Both the position numbers and the translations under genes were made by a program. From positions 30,331,519 through 30,395,518 of the forward strand of contig NW_026947485.1 of the NCBI RefSeq assembly GCF_034190915.1: 64,000 nt of DNA. Direction: 5' to 3'. Positions 43,031 through 54,260 of the stretch are shown here, one piece after another; position 1 is the stretch's first letter, and the number at the start of each line of letters is the position of its first letter. Under the pieces are notes generated by a model, which saw only the letters and a list, made by a program, of their open reading frames with translations, was not told where the DNA came from and made no database searches. Source of the stretch: Cavia porcellus (taxonomy: Eukaryota; Chordata; Mammalia; Rodentia; Caviidae).

Positions 43031-44180
43031 GGTAAATAATAACTTGTGTGCAACACAATGAATTAAAGTGGAGGTAATGAGGCAGTATCTATGTGGAGGT
43101 TGATGAAAAACATCAATTACTATTTTATGTAACATTATTTAAGAAAAATAAAATACTAGGAAAGTAACCAATATATTTTTTATAAATACTCCAAATACAA
43201 TCTTTTGAAATCATTTAACTGCAAAGGGAGCCATGCAAATGATGTTCAAGTACAATTTAAACTGCTGTATCTTTTTGTATGGCTATAAAAAGTGCCCCAT
43301 GCTTTAACACAGAGAGAAATTGACAGCTATGAATATCTGATGGCGCATGTGAAACTCATTCATGGTTAGGAAGTTCTTGGTTATGTTATGCTATCCCAGC
43401 TTTTAATTTGGGGTAGAACAAAAATTCAAAGGCTCAAATATGCAACCACAGCCTGTATCCTGTTACAGTGAAATACCAAGCCAAATGTTAAATAAAAAGT
43501 TGATCTTGACACAACTCATAGACATGTGACTTCTAGAAAGTTTAAATTAACAAACAAAGTGAACAGGCAGCTCCTATATGGGAAGTCTGGCAGCCACGAA
43601 AAGTTTACAAAAAGATTTTTAAAAGGCTCAGCTTTCTGAGCTATAGAGGTGAAGTCTAAGAATTTTCTCAGGTTCTGTAGGTACACAGTGATGGAATGCC
43701 AGAATATTCCTGTAAGGTGTTGGTAAGAAGCCAACACAATTCAAACCAGGCCAGTTTCCTCAGCGGAGTAGACAGAGGGAAACTATCATGAGTAAGGTCA
43801 AGTCAATTTGAATGAGATGGTTAATTCAACTTTTATATTTATATTTTATAGTCACAAGATCAAACTAGACTTTTTCAATAAAGCATGCTTTAAGAACTAG
43901 AAGTCTTCCATACTATCAGGCACAGAAAAAAAAATAAAAATATAATAACATTCCTGGATTTTGGTACAAATGTTCATACAAAATAAATTTAGCAGTTACT
44001 GCAACTTGACCCTCAAAAAAATAACATTGACAGATACTTTAAATATTTTCAGTTATCTTAATCTGTAACTTTCATATTTTTGACATGTAGTAAGAAATAA
44101 TTTTACTGTTTCAAACAGCATACTTGCATGCATAAAACTGAAAAATATTTCACGTGACATTCTTTTCTAATTTTTCTTTA
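43031..44180. other. No recognisable gene or repeat
   Basis: AT-rich unique-looking DNA. Confidence 0.4.
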
Positions 44181-44183
44181 TCA

Positions 44184-44234
44184 TCCCTTGCATGCTAAGC
44201 ACGTACTCTACCACTGAGCTATACATCTAGTGCA
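44184..44234 (-). repeat. ID-type SINE fragment
   Basis: CTTGCATGCTAAGCACGTAC then TCTACCACTGAGCTATACAT is the 5' half of an ID element, reversed. Confidence 0.65.
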
Positions 44235-44377
44235 TACTTTTCTTTAAAAATATTTTAAATATAATGTGATCACATTGACTTACAACCTACTTTTGGGTAT
44301 ACATGAAGAGACTACAGTCAGAACAATAAAAGTTAATTAAATTATAGTACATCTACAGAGTGAAATACTACGTTAGG

Positions 44378-44756
44378 CATGTGCTAGCTATCCCATCATG
44401 ATGACAAAATACCTGGAAGAATTAACTTACTAGTAGGAAGGACTTATTTTGGTTCACAGTTTCAGAGGCTTCAGCTCATAGTTATTTGGCCCTGTAGGCT
44501 TGGGCCTGCGGCAGCACAGTATACCACAGTAGGAAGCCTGTTCACCTTAAAGCAGCCAGGAAGCAAACAGAAGAGGAGTTGAGTCCCAGTATCCTCTTCG
44601 AGCACAGGCTCCAGGAGACCTAATATTTTTCCACTGCACACTGCCCCTGAAAAGTTCCACCTGCTCAATATAGCACCACAGATTAGAGAACAAGCCTTCA
44701 ACACATGGGCCTCTGCGGGACATTCAAGTTCCACAAATTCTAGCAAGTTGAGAGGA
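44378..44756 (-). repeat. MaLR-type LTR, reversed
   Basis: ATGACAAAATACCTGGAAGA, GGACTTATTTTGGTTCACAG, TTTCAGAGGCTTCAGCTCAT, CTTGGGCCTGCGGCAGCACA: the reverse form of an ERVL/MaLR-type LTR found widely in rodents. The far end (AACACATGGGCCTCTGCGGG) also fits. Confidence 0.6.
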
Positions 44757-45690
44757 ATGAGGTTGCTTGTGATGAATGATTTTCAAGAAAGATTAAACAA
44801 AAATAATTTTAAAATATGAAGGCTCACTTTCTAATATATTAAACATCTTCCCTCCTTTGTTAATGGGACACAAACAATCACAAAAGCAGAATTTCTTAAA
44901 TGTTACTGCAATAATAGGTCCGGGTAGAATTCCTGGGCTTCTGACGTGGTAGGTTTAGAGAGATGCTCAGAAAGCAGTATTTTTCACCAGTAACCTCCCC
45001 CCGCCCCGCCACACACACAGATGCATGCACACATGCTGTAACTCTAACACAAGAGGTCTGTCTGAGCAGCACACTATGGGAGCTACTTACTCAGCCTCGG
45101 CAGCAGGGGCCAGATTGTAAACTACACATGATGGCCATTCCCCCATGCCTGAAACTTCAGTCTTTAGAGCCCAATGATAGGGGAATTGTCCCTGAGACTC
45201 ACTGAGGTGCCTCCACTTAAAATGAAGCTCTAGTCTCTCACAGCAGGAGTAAGTTCTTGGGGCTGCAGTGGTGGTAACTCCGTAAGTGCAGAAACTCAAA
45301 GCCTTCTTACGGTGGGCACCCTTCCTCCTGTCTCCCCATTTTTACCCCCTAGCAGAAGACACTTCAATAAGAAGCCAAGTATGGCAAAAGGCCCTAGTAC
45401 TGAGTGAGGTTTCTCACTGTATTTGCCCCTCAGAGCCAGGACATTTCCCAGGACTCTGACAGCCCATATAGCCGTTTGTGGATCTTGAAAGAGTTATCTC
45501 TTCTTCAGGGTAGAAGTGAAACCCAGTTGGGATGCAGGACATGGTTAGCAGAAAGTAGGCTGGATTTCTGCATCCCTAGCCCCTTTTGCACATGTATGCA
45601 CAGAAAACAACATCCAGAGGGGTGCCAGAGGCAGTGTCATCTTTGCACTGTTAACCTTGGCCTATGACTTAACCTGTTCCAGGTATATAA
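44757..45690. other. Unique sequence with a C-rich patch
   Basis: A CCCCCGCCCCGCC then CACACA patch lies at 44993-45035. Otherwise nothing recognised; 45400-45660 is GC-richer and could be an old LTR. Confidence 0.35.
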
Positions 45691-45694
45691 ATTA

Positions 45695-45790
45695 CAGGCA
45701 TTGTGGCTGGAATAGAAAGAGCACTGTATTAGAAATAAGCGGAGATTTCCGTACAACCTTACCTCCAACCAGCTGCTGGGCACACTATGC
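45695..45790 (+). repeat. MIR 5' fragment
   Basis: CATTGTGGCTGGAATAGAAA then GAGCACTGTATTAGAAATAA resembles the MIR 5' part. Confidence 0.4.
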
Positions 45791-45834
45791 TGGTCCAGTT
45801 TGTAGTCTGAGAGACAGAATGAAGAGTTTTGTCT

Positions 45835-46590
45835 AACCCTCTGGGTCCGGCCTCATCTTCTATCACTGCACACCGCCTCCTGCACATCTACACTGACTGA
45901 ACCATTTCTGCCTCCAGAAGCCACCAAACAATCTTTGATGACTCTGGCCTTCCTTGCAGTGCTGCTCCCTGCTTGGAGAGCCTCTTCTGATACATGTCAT
46001 CTTGCTGGAACATCCTAGTTCAAGGTTACGTCTTTCTGTTTAAGCCCTCCCTGACTTGTTCAGGTACTGCCTCTTTTCCCCACACCCTGAACACAGACAC
46101 CCTCTCCTTACATCAAGTGTATACTGTCTGGTAGTTCTGTCTTCCCGTGATGTGTACGTACCACACCTTTTGGAAAAGAAGTTCTGCTGGCAGCACAGTA
46201 CTGGGTACACAACATGCTCAGCATTCAACAGAGGAATCAGTATGTAGAGGATGTTGCTCCATCTGCCAGCAGTGGTTGAAATGTCATACTGTACCAAGGA
46301 GAATGAACATTACCTATGCCCATTTTTTAGAATTACAGATGGACCCTTTAAGTATAAGAGAAAATGATGTCATCCATAAAAGAAACTTACGGCATATTCT
46401 CAATACAGGCAGACTGGCATTTAAAAAACGTAAGCGAGTTAATGTTTATATTTTATGATGTCTCTCCTACTGACACGTAAGCTTCAGGAAGCCAAATTCA
46501 TTCACTGCTGAATGCCAATACCTAAAGCAGTACATAAAGTCCACAAGGTGATCTGTGAAAAGTTGCTGAACGAAAGAATGTATAAACTAA
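45835..46590 (+). repeat. L2 LINE 3' region, interrupted
   Basis: 45835-46130 shows TCCTTGCAGTGCTGCTCCCT, AAGCCCTCCCTGACTTGTTC and other L2 landmarks. 46450-46590 holds the end region (CTGACACGTAAGCTTCAGGA, ATACCTAAAGCAGTACATAA, GTTGCTGAACGAAAGAATG). The ~320 bp between is unassigned, probably an insertion of unknown type. Confidence 0.6.
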
Positions 46591-46694
46591 CAAATAAGCT
46601 TATGGAGATTGAAGTTCCTGGATGAGGAAAGGGAAAGAACTTGGAACAAGTTCTGCATTGGCAAACAGTCTACATTGCTTTTATGATCATTCAT

Positions 46695-46812
46695 CAGTAT
46701 TCCCTGGATACAGACAGTACTATCCTCCCATTTTTAAGATAAGGGAGCTCACACTTAAGGTTACTCGGCAAGTCTACTTCAGACTCAATACTTAGCCCCT
46801 AGCTAGTACTAA
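46695..46812 (-). repeat. MIR core fragment
   Basis: CTATCCTCCCATTTTTAAGA, TAAGGGAGCTCACACTTAAG, GTTACTCGGCAAGTCTACTT: reversed MIR core. Confidence 0.65.
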
Positions 46813-46832
46813 GAATAAGATTAAAGATACAG

Positions 46833-46948
46833 CCGATTTCCAAAGGTTGAAATACTAGAAGAAATAAAAGAGTTGGAAGCATGGGACCAAAAAAGCTCCG
46901 CAGATATTCTTAGCATCAAAAGAGAAACAGACTGTTCTGTCTGGAATG
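46833..46948 (+). other. Exon-like open segment with ideal donor site
   Basis: The frame reads a charged, helix-like peptide (KVEILEEIKELEAWDQKSS and on) and ends at AATG followed by GTAAGT, an ideal donor. The upstream acceptor is poor: ATACAG or CCAAAG without a pyrimidine tract. No family is recognised. More likely a chance open frame than an exon. Confidence 0.15.
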
Positions 46949-46949
46949 G

Positions 46950-48018
46950 TAAGTTCTCTGTGTGTACACTGCATTATTCAGTCATCAATTTCCCCAGCTC
47001 TGAGAGGCAGACATCTGCGGGAAACAATGGAGCTGCAGTCTCACTCCAGAGTCTCAGGCTCTGCCTGCCAATCAGCAGGGACACCACTCTGTCCCCGAGA
47101 GGCTGGGGTTCTTCCCTGCCAGGGTCCCCACAGTCTGTTTACAAAGAGTTGGAAGAGGAAAGAGAATAAAACACTAATTTAATAAAAAATCAAATCAAAT
47201 AAGCAATGGACTGACATTGAAAATAAATATATATAATCCCGGTATAATCATTTAGTAGAAAATGTGCTCATTCATTTTATAAATGAGACTAAATTTTTAA
47301 AAACAAACACGGACAGATGGATAAAGATTCCTAATTCTTCTAATTCAGGCTTTTTAAATCAAGATTAAATTTTCTGGAAAATGGCACTTGATTTCCCAGC
47401 ATTATTACTCATATTCCAAGAAGAAAAGAGTAAAACGCAAATGTTGATGAAATTTAGAAATTAATTTTGGTTGGTCTTTTTCAATTTACTTTTCACTTAG
47501 TTTGGGAAATGAGATCACTTTCTATTCTTCATTAAAATTAAAATCAAACATATTCAATACTCCTAGGAGGTCAGAAGTCATTGAAAGTTCGCACTGCTAA
47601 ACGAGGAACTAAGGAACCAAGATAGCCCTATCCTTGCTATCTTCTAAACCTGATCTCTATTTCAGCAAATGAAAAGACCAAGGGAAATGTAGCTAAGATG
47701 TTCTGGGCACCAAAAGGTCTCTAAGACGAGGTTCACATCTTTAACTTTTGTTTTTCTGAGTATGGTGGCCATGATATTAGGAGGGCATGCCTCCCAAAAT
47801 AATGAAGGTAAATATAAAAGCATACCTAAGCACACACTGAAATGGAGACAGGGAAGTTAAAAGCTGATATGCCTTGACCCTGAAGCTTAATCATCAATAA
47901 TCTTAACTCTAAGTAATGTCAGATGATGTCATTTTTAACGTTTAGTACAGTAATTTCTTGGAGGCATCCAACAAATAATACCATTCTGATAATGGTTTGG
48001 TAATAATTTATCTTCAAA
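46950..48018. other. No recognisable repeat; partly enhancer-like
   Basis: The AT-rich 47200-47560 section is repeat-free and motif-dense. No gene seen. Confidence 0.35.
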
Positions 48019-48019
48019 A

Positions 48020-48620
48020 GTAGAAGTTGACTCCTTAAGTTTTACTGATAAGAATTTACATACAATGTATCCATTTCTAAGTGTAAACTTTGATGGGTGA
48101 TGGCAAATTTATACAGTGCGGTAATCATTACCATAATTTACAAAAAAACCAGCATGTGCGAGACTCCATAAAAGCTCCTTTGTAGTCCTATGGTGGTGCA
48201 TGCCTCCTGCAATCTCCGCACTCTGGGAGCTGAGATGGGATTGTAAGTGTAAGCCTAGCCTGGGCATTTTAGCAACAATCTGTCTCAAAATTTAAAAATT
48301 AAGGTGGATGGGAGGCAGGGATGCATATCAGTGCAAAACCCCAATGCCTGGTACTAGAAGAAAAAAATTTCCCTTGTGTCTCTTTGTAGGCAATGTCCCT
48401 CTCCCATGCTAGGACCCTGACAATCTCTGATCTTTTTTTATCCCTATAGTTTTGCCTTTTCTAGAATTTCATATACAATAAAATTACACTGCATATTAAT
48501 CTCTGTGTCTGGCTTCTTTCACTCAGTATCATGGTTTTGAGTTTCATGCATGGCACAATGTGGATGAAGAGTTTGTTTCTTTTTATTGCAAAGCAGTTTT
48601 CCTGTTGTCTACATCAATTT
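48020..48620. repeat. Ancient L1 (L1M group), split by a SINE
   Basis: Left piece ATCATTACCATAATTTACAA; right piece TAGTTTTGCCTTTTCTAGAA, TTTCATATACAATAAAATTA, GTGTCTGGCTTCTTTCACTC, GTTTTGAGTTTCATGCATGG. Same kind of L1M stretch that precedes the one at 19640. Confidence 0.7.
48180..48368 (+). repeat. B1-dID composite SINE nested in L1M
   Basis: B1 half TATGGTGGTGCATGCCTCCT to CAATCTGTCTCAAAATTTAA; ID half reduced to GGATGCATATCAGTGC and CCCCAATGCCTGGTACTAG. Confidence 0.8.
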
Positions 48621-49200
48621 TATATTCTTCTGAGAAGCCCTAAAATAAGATCTGTGCTAATAACCTAAATGCTATTTCCTGAATTCCTTGATTTTGTCTT
48701 TTGTAGAAATGTCAACATAGCTTTAGTCATTTATCCAGGTACAAAAATGACACCTATCAGTAGGATCAATCCAGGCAAGACAACATGAATTTACACAAAG
48801 AATTGAAAATGACTAGACATACTAAAGAGAGAAAGCCAGCAAAAAGAGGCCAACACCTTAAAGAAATTTCTTTTTTGTAAAAGATAGAATCAACACTGAG
48901 TTCAAGGCGGCCATTTCTCCCTTGATCAATTGATCATAAGTATTTCTGTTATAAAGAGCTGTGATGTATCTGAGGATCTGTCACTTGTCCAATGTAAGGG
49001 GTACCTGAGCAACCTCACGGCACTTGGGGATCTTCAGGTGTTTCACATGAGTGAATTTTCATATAACTTAAATTTATTTTATTAAGCGCCTAATTAAAGT
49101 ACTAAAAGGTGCTAATTCTATGCCTTATTAAATGGAATCTACTGAACATTTACTTGACAATGTAGAATCATTCTAAATATGATTACCATGATAGATTCTT
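48621..49200. other. No recognisable feature
   Basis: AT-rich unique sequence. CTTAAATTTATTTTATTAAG and CGCCTAATTAAAGTACTAAA at about 49068-49105 give an enhancer-like texture. Confidence 0.35.
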
Positions 49201-49225
49201 ACTGTTATTTTTTTTATTTTGCAGT

Positions 49226-49277
49226 TGTTCTTGTTGTTTTGGTATGAGCTTATGCTGCTGAGCTAAATCTCCAGCCA
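49226..49277 (-). repeat. tRNA-derived SINE fragment
   Basis: GGTATGAGCTTATGCTGCTG then AGCTAAATCTCCAGCC: 5' half of the GGTACC-type SINE, reversed, with an internal deletion. Confidence 0.65.
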
Positions 49278-49703
49278 TGCTAGCTTCTTAAACAGAGATG
49301 TCCTTCGGGGTTACCATATTTGGCAGACTAGCATCTCCCTACTCTAGACTGTCATTTTAAAATAGAAATTTCCATTTTCTTTCAATAATGTTAATTTGTA
49401 CTTCATACTATTGATATGTACTTTAAGTGCTTTACTATTTTCCTTGAAATTTTTTTTTGTAATTAAAAAATGTTTCCATCATGTAGAAGTGCCCAAAGAA
49501 CAAGTATCTAAGTACTTATTTTTTTTATTTAGTGGTTGTTGACATTTGACATATTTGTTTCCAGTCATTGTTTTCCTCAATTATTATAAACTCTTTTTTT
49601 TTAACATTATGGAAGTTATTTAGCTGTCTTTCAAGACATTTGAGTAATAGAGAAATTAATCACATAGTCCACTAAAACTCAACCACTGTTACATCTTGGT
49701 TAA
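49278..49703. other. No recognisable feature
   Basis: T-rich unique-looking sequence. Confidence 0.35.
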
Positions 49704-49708
49704 TTTTT

Positions 49709-49743
<35 letters not shown>

Positions 49744-49832
49744 TCTCCTCCTCTTCCTCCTCTTCTTCTTCCTCTTCTTCTTCTCCTATTCCTTCCTTTT
49801 TTCCTCTTCCTCCTCCTCCTTTTTTTTTTTTC
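49704..49832. repeat. Polypyrimidine (CTT/CCT)n tract
   Basis: 129 bp of C and T on the plus strand with a single A at 49788. It is mostly CCTCCT and CTTCTT triplets ending in a T run. Confidence 0.95.
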
Positions 49833-49889
49833 TATGCAAGTAGACTTCCCAAGAAGAGTGGCAGCTTGTTAGCAGAGTGAAATCCAGGA

Positions 49890-50065
49890 AAAAGTTTCAT
49901 CCATTCCATCAAATCCATTCACCCACTCAAAACACATTTACCAAATTCTTACTTGAAATTAGGGATATTTTATTAGTAAAACAAATTTTAAAAACCAAGG
50001 CCTGGTTTCTGCTCTCAATAACTAACTGGGAAGACAAACTCTTGCTGCACTTGAAACACTTAGCA
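49890..50065 (-). repeat. L2 LINE fragment
   Basis: Reversed L2: TCCATTCACCCACTCAAAAC, TTTTATTAGTAAAACAAATT, GGTTTCTGCTCTCAATAACT. Confidence 0.5.
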
Positions 50066-50708
50066 ACAAAGGAAGGAGACACTGACATGCGCTAAGTCAC
50101 CGTGCACTGATGATGTGTACAACTCCGTCTACAGGAGGAGAATCTCCTCAGTCTACAGTCAGAGATGGGCAAGTGAGACGTCTTTATGGGGAAGCAAACT
50201 GTCCCAACCCACATCCACTGACTTCATTCACCTGCTACTTTCTCTGACACAAAGAGATGGTACCCAAATCTTTTCTCCTAACCCAAAATTAACTAGAACA
50301 AAAACAGTAACTTTTTCTTCCCTTGCATTAAGTACTGCCACTGTCATTTTTGGCAAGTAATCCTTCCTCAGACGCAGGGTGCAGTCATACAAGAGCTGGG
50401 CTGCACAGCCTGCAACCAGCTTCCTTTTCTCATTTGACCTACACTATCACAAGTGAGCAACTGAACTAGACAACTCCTTCTTAGCCTGTCAACAAATACA
50501 TGGAAAGTCTCTTTTTTTCTTAAACTGGAAAAAATGGCAAACAAGTATGATGCCAGGGTTAGGAAAAAAATGTGCTCAGAGAAAGAAAGGATGGCAAAGT
50601 CATCTGTTTTCTGTTTGTTTTTCTCCTGAAGATCAAAACATAAAACAGTCAGGCAAAGACAGGCAAGCAAAAAGTCTGGATCACACCAACATTCCAGGTT
50701 GTTTTGTT
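50066..50708. other. No recognisable feature
   Basis: Unique-looking; overlapping open frames on both strands without family matches. Confidence 0.4.
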
Positions 50709-50858
50709 ACAATGTGATCAAAATATACAGTGAATGCTTAGATTTTTAAAAATTTATTATAGTAAAAACTACATTGCTATATGCCCCCCTCAAAATACTT
50801 CCCTTAGTTTTGACCATATCCTATCATTCTTGCCACTTTCTGAAACAGTTCTGAAAGA
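50709..50858 (-). mobile_element. mariner transposon 3' end, reversed
   Basis: On the minus strand this reads AGAACTGTTTCAGAAAGTGG, then GGGAAGTATTTTGAGGGGGG, then a TTTTTACTATAATAAATTTT 3' region. It aligns block by block with the end of the plus-strand mariner at 51550-51705. It encodes only the decayed transposase C-terminus. Confidence 0.7.
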
Positions 50859-50959
50859 ACTTTTATATGGTTTTATGAGTTATGATAAAAAAATACAGCG
50901 AATATTGTTGCTAAGTGCTATCCAACAGAAAGGTAGGTTCGTAAAAAAAAAAAAAAAAA

Positions 50960-51705
50960 ATGATGGTGTATTCCCTTCCACCTTATTCACCAGATTTGGC
51001 ATCATACAACTTTAAACTTTTATCCAAAGCCACAATGACCACTGTTATGGCTTACATCTACATGTTCCCCCAAAGCCTCATGTACTTATACGTGGGGCTG
51101 ATTTGTGCTGTTGGGACCATGGACGTACTGCTGGGATTGATCCACAATATGATGCTAGGATTAGAGATGTGTGATTGGTAAAACAGTCCACTGATGAGGC
51201 TGAACAGGTAGTCTAGTTATTATATAAAAGTGTCAGGAAAAAGATGCTATGGTTGTTTGCAGCTTGTTGCTTTGCTTGCTTGCTTTTGCTGCCATGAACT
51301 TTTTCTCCTGGGAAATTCCCTCTGCCATGCCACTCTACCTTGAAATCAGCCAACTATGAATTGAAACCTCTACAGACTGCAAACTAAATAAACCTTTCCT
51401 CCCTTAATTTGTGGATGTTTGGTATTCTGTCTCAGCAACAAGAGAAAGTAATTAAGACAAAGATGAATGGCAAACATTTTTAATCAATTCATGACAACAA
51501 GGCAGCCACAACAGTACAACTAAAGACATTCAGGAAAGAAGACCTCCAGAATTGCTTCAGAAAATGGCAAAAACAATGGAAGCACAGTGTTCAGAGCAAT
51601 AGGAAGTATTTTGAGGGGGATTAATGGCAATATGTCTTTTACTGTAATAGATATATTTTTAAATTTTTAAACACTCATCATATTTTTGTTCACATTACAT
51701 ATATG
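50960..51705 (+). mobile_element. mariner transposase 3' portion, split by a MaLR LTR
   Basis: 50976-51042 reads PPYSPDLASYNF, the conserved mariner motif PPYSPDLAPxDF around the third catalytic acidic residue. After the LTR (51043-51459) the frame resumes with NGKHF, AATTVQLKT, EDLQNCFRKWQKQW and the family C-terminus YFEGD near 51625. There is a stop inside and no N-terminal part, so it is dead. Mammals carry several mariner-type fossils (for example Hsmar2- or MARNA-like); subfamily not resolved. Confidence 0.8.
51043..51459 (+). repeat. MaLR LTR inserted in mariner
   Basis: TGTTATGGCTTACATCTACA head, CCCCCAAAGCCTCATGTACT, CTGCCATGAACTTTTTCTCC, AACTAAATAAACCTTTCCTC polyadenylation region and AAGTAATTAAGACA end. 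Same family as 22323 and 36473. Confidence 0.85.
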
Positions 51706-53185
51706 GGGCTTTTCTTCTAGGGTCACTGCACATCTTCCTTGTCATGCCTCCCTCTCAGGTGAATTTCTCAGGGTAAGAAACAGGGAGAAGAATGTAGTTG
51801 TTAAGAGAGCCAGAATAAAAAAGCAATGGGAAAGCTTGGGTTCAAAATGTGGGTTCCCCACACTAGTACACATTTTTCTTCAATATGAATCAGTGAAGTG
51901 GGGCTCACATATATTTTAATCCAAGGTTTGTCCAAAATAAATGGACTTGCCAAACATGGAAATGGGCAAAATAATTACTAGAAAATTCACTTGTTCTTAA
52001 CAGGTAAGTCATTTTCTTCTTCCACTGTCTTTCCCAGATTTTCTTGCCCTGATGAGATAAATGTACTATTTTTAAAAGTCTTACAACATTGATTGGAAAA
52101 GTCCCGTCTGGCAACAACCATGAAACCATGAAAAGCAAACAAATCACCCACATGATCTGCAAGAAGAGGTAGCTTGCACTAGAAGGCTGAAGGTATTACT
52201 TTCACTGTGCTGACACCAGGAGTACCCTGAGAAGCATTCCCTGGTTCCTCCGGGGAGAAGTCCACTAACAAGGGCTCCACTTTTCAGGTATACTTCCAGG
52301 GTTTTTAGAGTAGACAGCTGGGTAAATCAGTAAGTACCCCAAATGGAAAAATATTCTACCTAGTGGAAAAGCAGGTCTGGAAAGCTTAGGGGGGCGTTTC
52401 TTAAGAAATGTTGGAAGAACCAGCCATCCTGTCAAAGTGTGGAAATGAGCACCCCAGTACAGCAAACAAGGTGAGCAAAGTATGGTAACTACCAGTAATT
52501 TGGCACAACTGGCCTGCAAAAGAGCTACTCCCAGACTTTTGGATTTCACAAAGCAATACACGAGAGAGAAAAAAATAATGCCTTAAGGAAGAGTATAGAA
52601 AAAAGATGTCTGCTATGACCATATTTTCATTTCACAAAAGAAACAATGTTTTAACACATACCCTCAAACAAGGTGCCAACTTGGAATAAGATGATACATC
52701 TAACTTGAAGAAACATTCACAATGGTGCGTCTATTCTTTTTCTCATTTTTTCTGCAGACCAGGTAAACACTGCCATGGTTTGCTACTGGTTGGCCCTTTG
52801 GGAACTGATTACTACAGAGCACAAGAAGGAGGGTCCTTCTTCTAAGATGCCAAGCAATGTGCCGTAAGAGCCTGGGAGAGACTGGGAAGTGTTCAATAGG
52901 ATTAGAAAGTGGGCTTATATGATTGCAAGTCTATATGCCTTTGGGGTCACAGGATACCTGGCCTCCAGATGAATCCGATGGCCCATTGGCCAAAAGAAAC
53001 CTGCTTTAGAGATCCCAAATTCCAGTCAATTAGGTGTCTGAAGGCTGAATGTGAAATTCATTCAAGTTATTTTAAATTAAAGTTTGTGGGTTCATTGGAA
53101 TTGAGCCATTAAAAATATAATGTAGGAAGAATACATAAAGTAAGCATAAATGTTCTGTTATGAGCTGTATAGAAAAGCATACTAT
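51706..53185. other. No recognisable gene or repeat
   Basis: Unique-looking. Minus-strand frames at 52265-52622 have hydrophobic composition but overlap in two phases, so they are not called. Confidence 0.4.

Positions 53186-53188
<3 letters not shown>

Positions 53189-53219
<31 letters not shown>
53189..53219. repeat. (AT)n microsatellite
   Basis: About 15 uninterrupted AT units. Confidence 0.97.
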
Positions 53220-53221
<2 letters not shown>

Positions 53222-53319
53222 CTAGTGAATAATATAAATTAAGTAAGTCTGAAAAGAAATGTGTCCAAGCATTAAAGGCAGTAGCTCTTGGTAAGATGGA
53301 TTATGAATGTACTTTCTTT

Positions 53320-53443
53320 TTTTTTTTTTACTCTTTTTTTTTTTTTTGTCTTTTTTTTTGTTTTTATCGGTACCAGGGATCGAACTCACGACTGCCTGCT
53401 TACAAGGCAGGCACTTATGCCGCTGAGCTAAATCCCCAGCCCC
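53320..53443 (-). repeat. Young tRNA-derived SINE with long A-rich tail
   Basis: Minus-strand copy with GGGGCTGGGGATTTAGCTCA head, GGTACCGATAAAAA end and a ~50-base A-rich tail (53320-53366 on plus as T-rich). A perfect 15-bp target duplication GAATGTACTTTCTTT lies at 53305-53319 and 53444-53458. Confidence 0.95.
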
Positions 53444-53459
53444 GAATGTACTTTCTTTA

Positions 53460-54140
53460 TGACTTTCTGTCTCTTCTAAGTTTTCATATTTTTCTGTATC
53501 TTTTATATGTTCTACAGTACTTTCAAAATGAGAATATAAAATAAAGTTTGAGGGTCAAACTAAATTTTTAAAAATTCTGAAATTGTTATAAATTACCATC
53601 ATTCAATAGAGTTACAATAATATTTACAAGTTTTAAAAAAAAGATTGAGGCTCATGTTGACAAAAACCTACTAATTTCTTTTTTTCTGCTTTTTTCACAT
53701 TATCATTTTGTTTATACATCATTCAAAACAAACCAGCAGGCTCATATCTTTATGCAGCTTTGATCTGACATGATAAAGTAGGAGTTTCAATCTCATTTAC
53801 TATTTCATCATGTAGAAGTGAAATTCATCCAGATTGCTTGATGAATCATATATTCTTTTATATTAAAATATGAAAAATCTACAGGCCAGTTAAAAGGAAA
53901 TGAATCAGGCCACTGGATCTGAAGGCTTTGTGACAGGGTTTCTAAACCTCTGTATATATGACTTCTGATATACGTAATCCCTCCCCCTGATTTCATAAAG
54001 GTATTTCTGAATACGTAAAAGTTCTAAAAGTATGAACCCAAATACATGACTTGTTTCATCATTTATGAAGCCTGAATCCAGTTCCTGGAATAAGTAAATT
54101 GGCCCTCATAAAGCCAGCCCAACCTTTTATCTCCCAAGCC
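53460..54140. other. No recognisable feature
   Basis: AT-rich unique-looking sequence. Confidence 0.4.
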
Positions 54141-54144
54141 TCAC

Positions 54145-54260
54145 TACATTCTTCTAATATTTATTAAATGCCTCCTCTGTGCAACCCTGTATTAGCTTTT
54201 TCTTTCCCACTTGCTCAGAAAGAGGAGGAAAATGAAAGGTCACATGGGTAATAAATAAAT
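54145..54260 (-). repeat. L2/MIR end fragment
   Basis: TTCTAATATTTATTAAATGC then CTCCTCTGTGCAACCCTGTA resembles the reversed L2/MIR end. Confidence 0.45.

Noticed and set aside
52265..52622. Hydrophobic minus-strand frames resembling membrane segments
   Set aside because: Two frames overlap in different phases, with no start context, motif or family.
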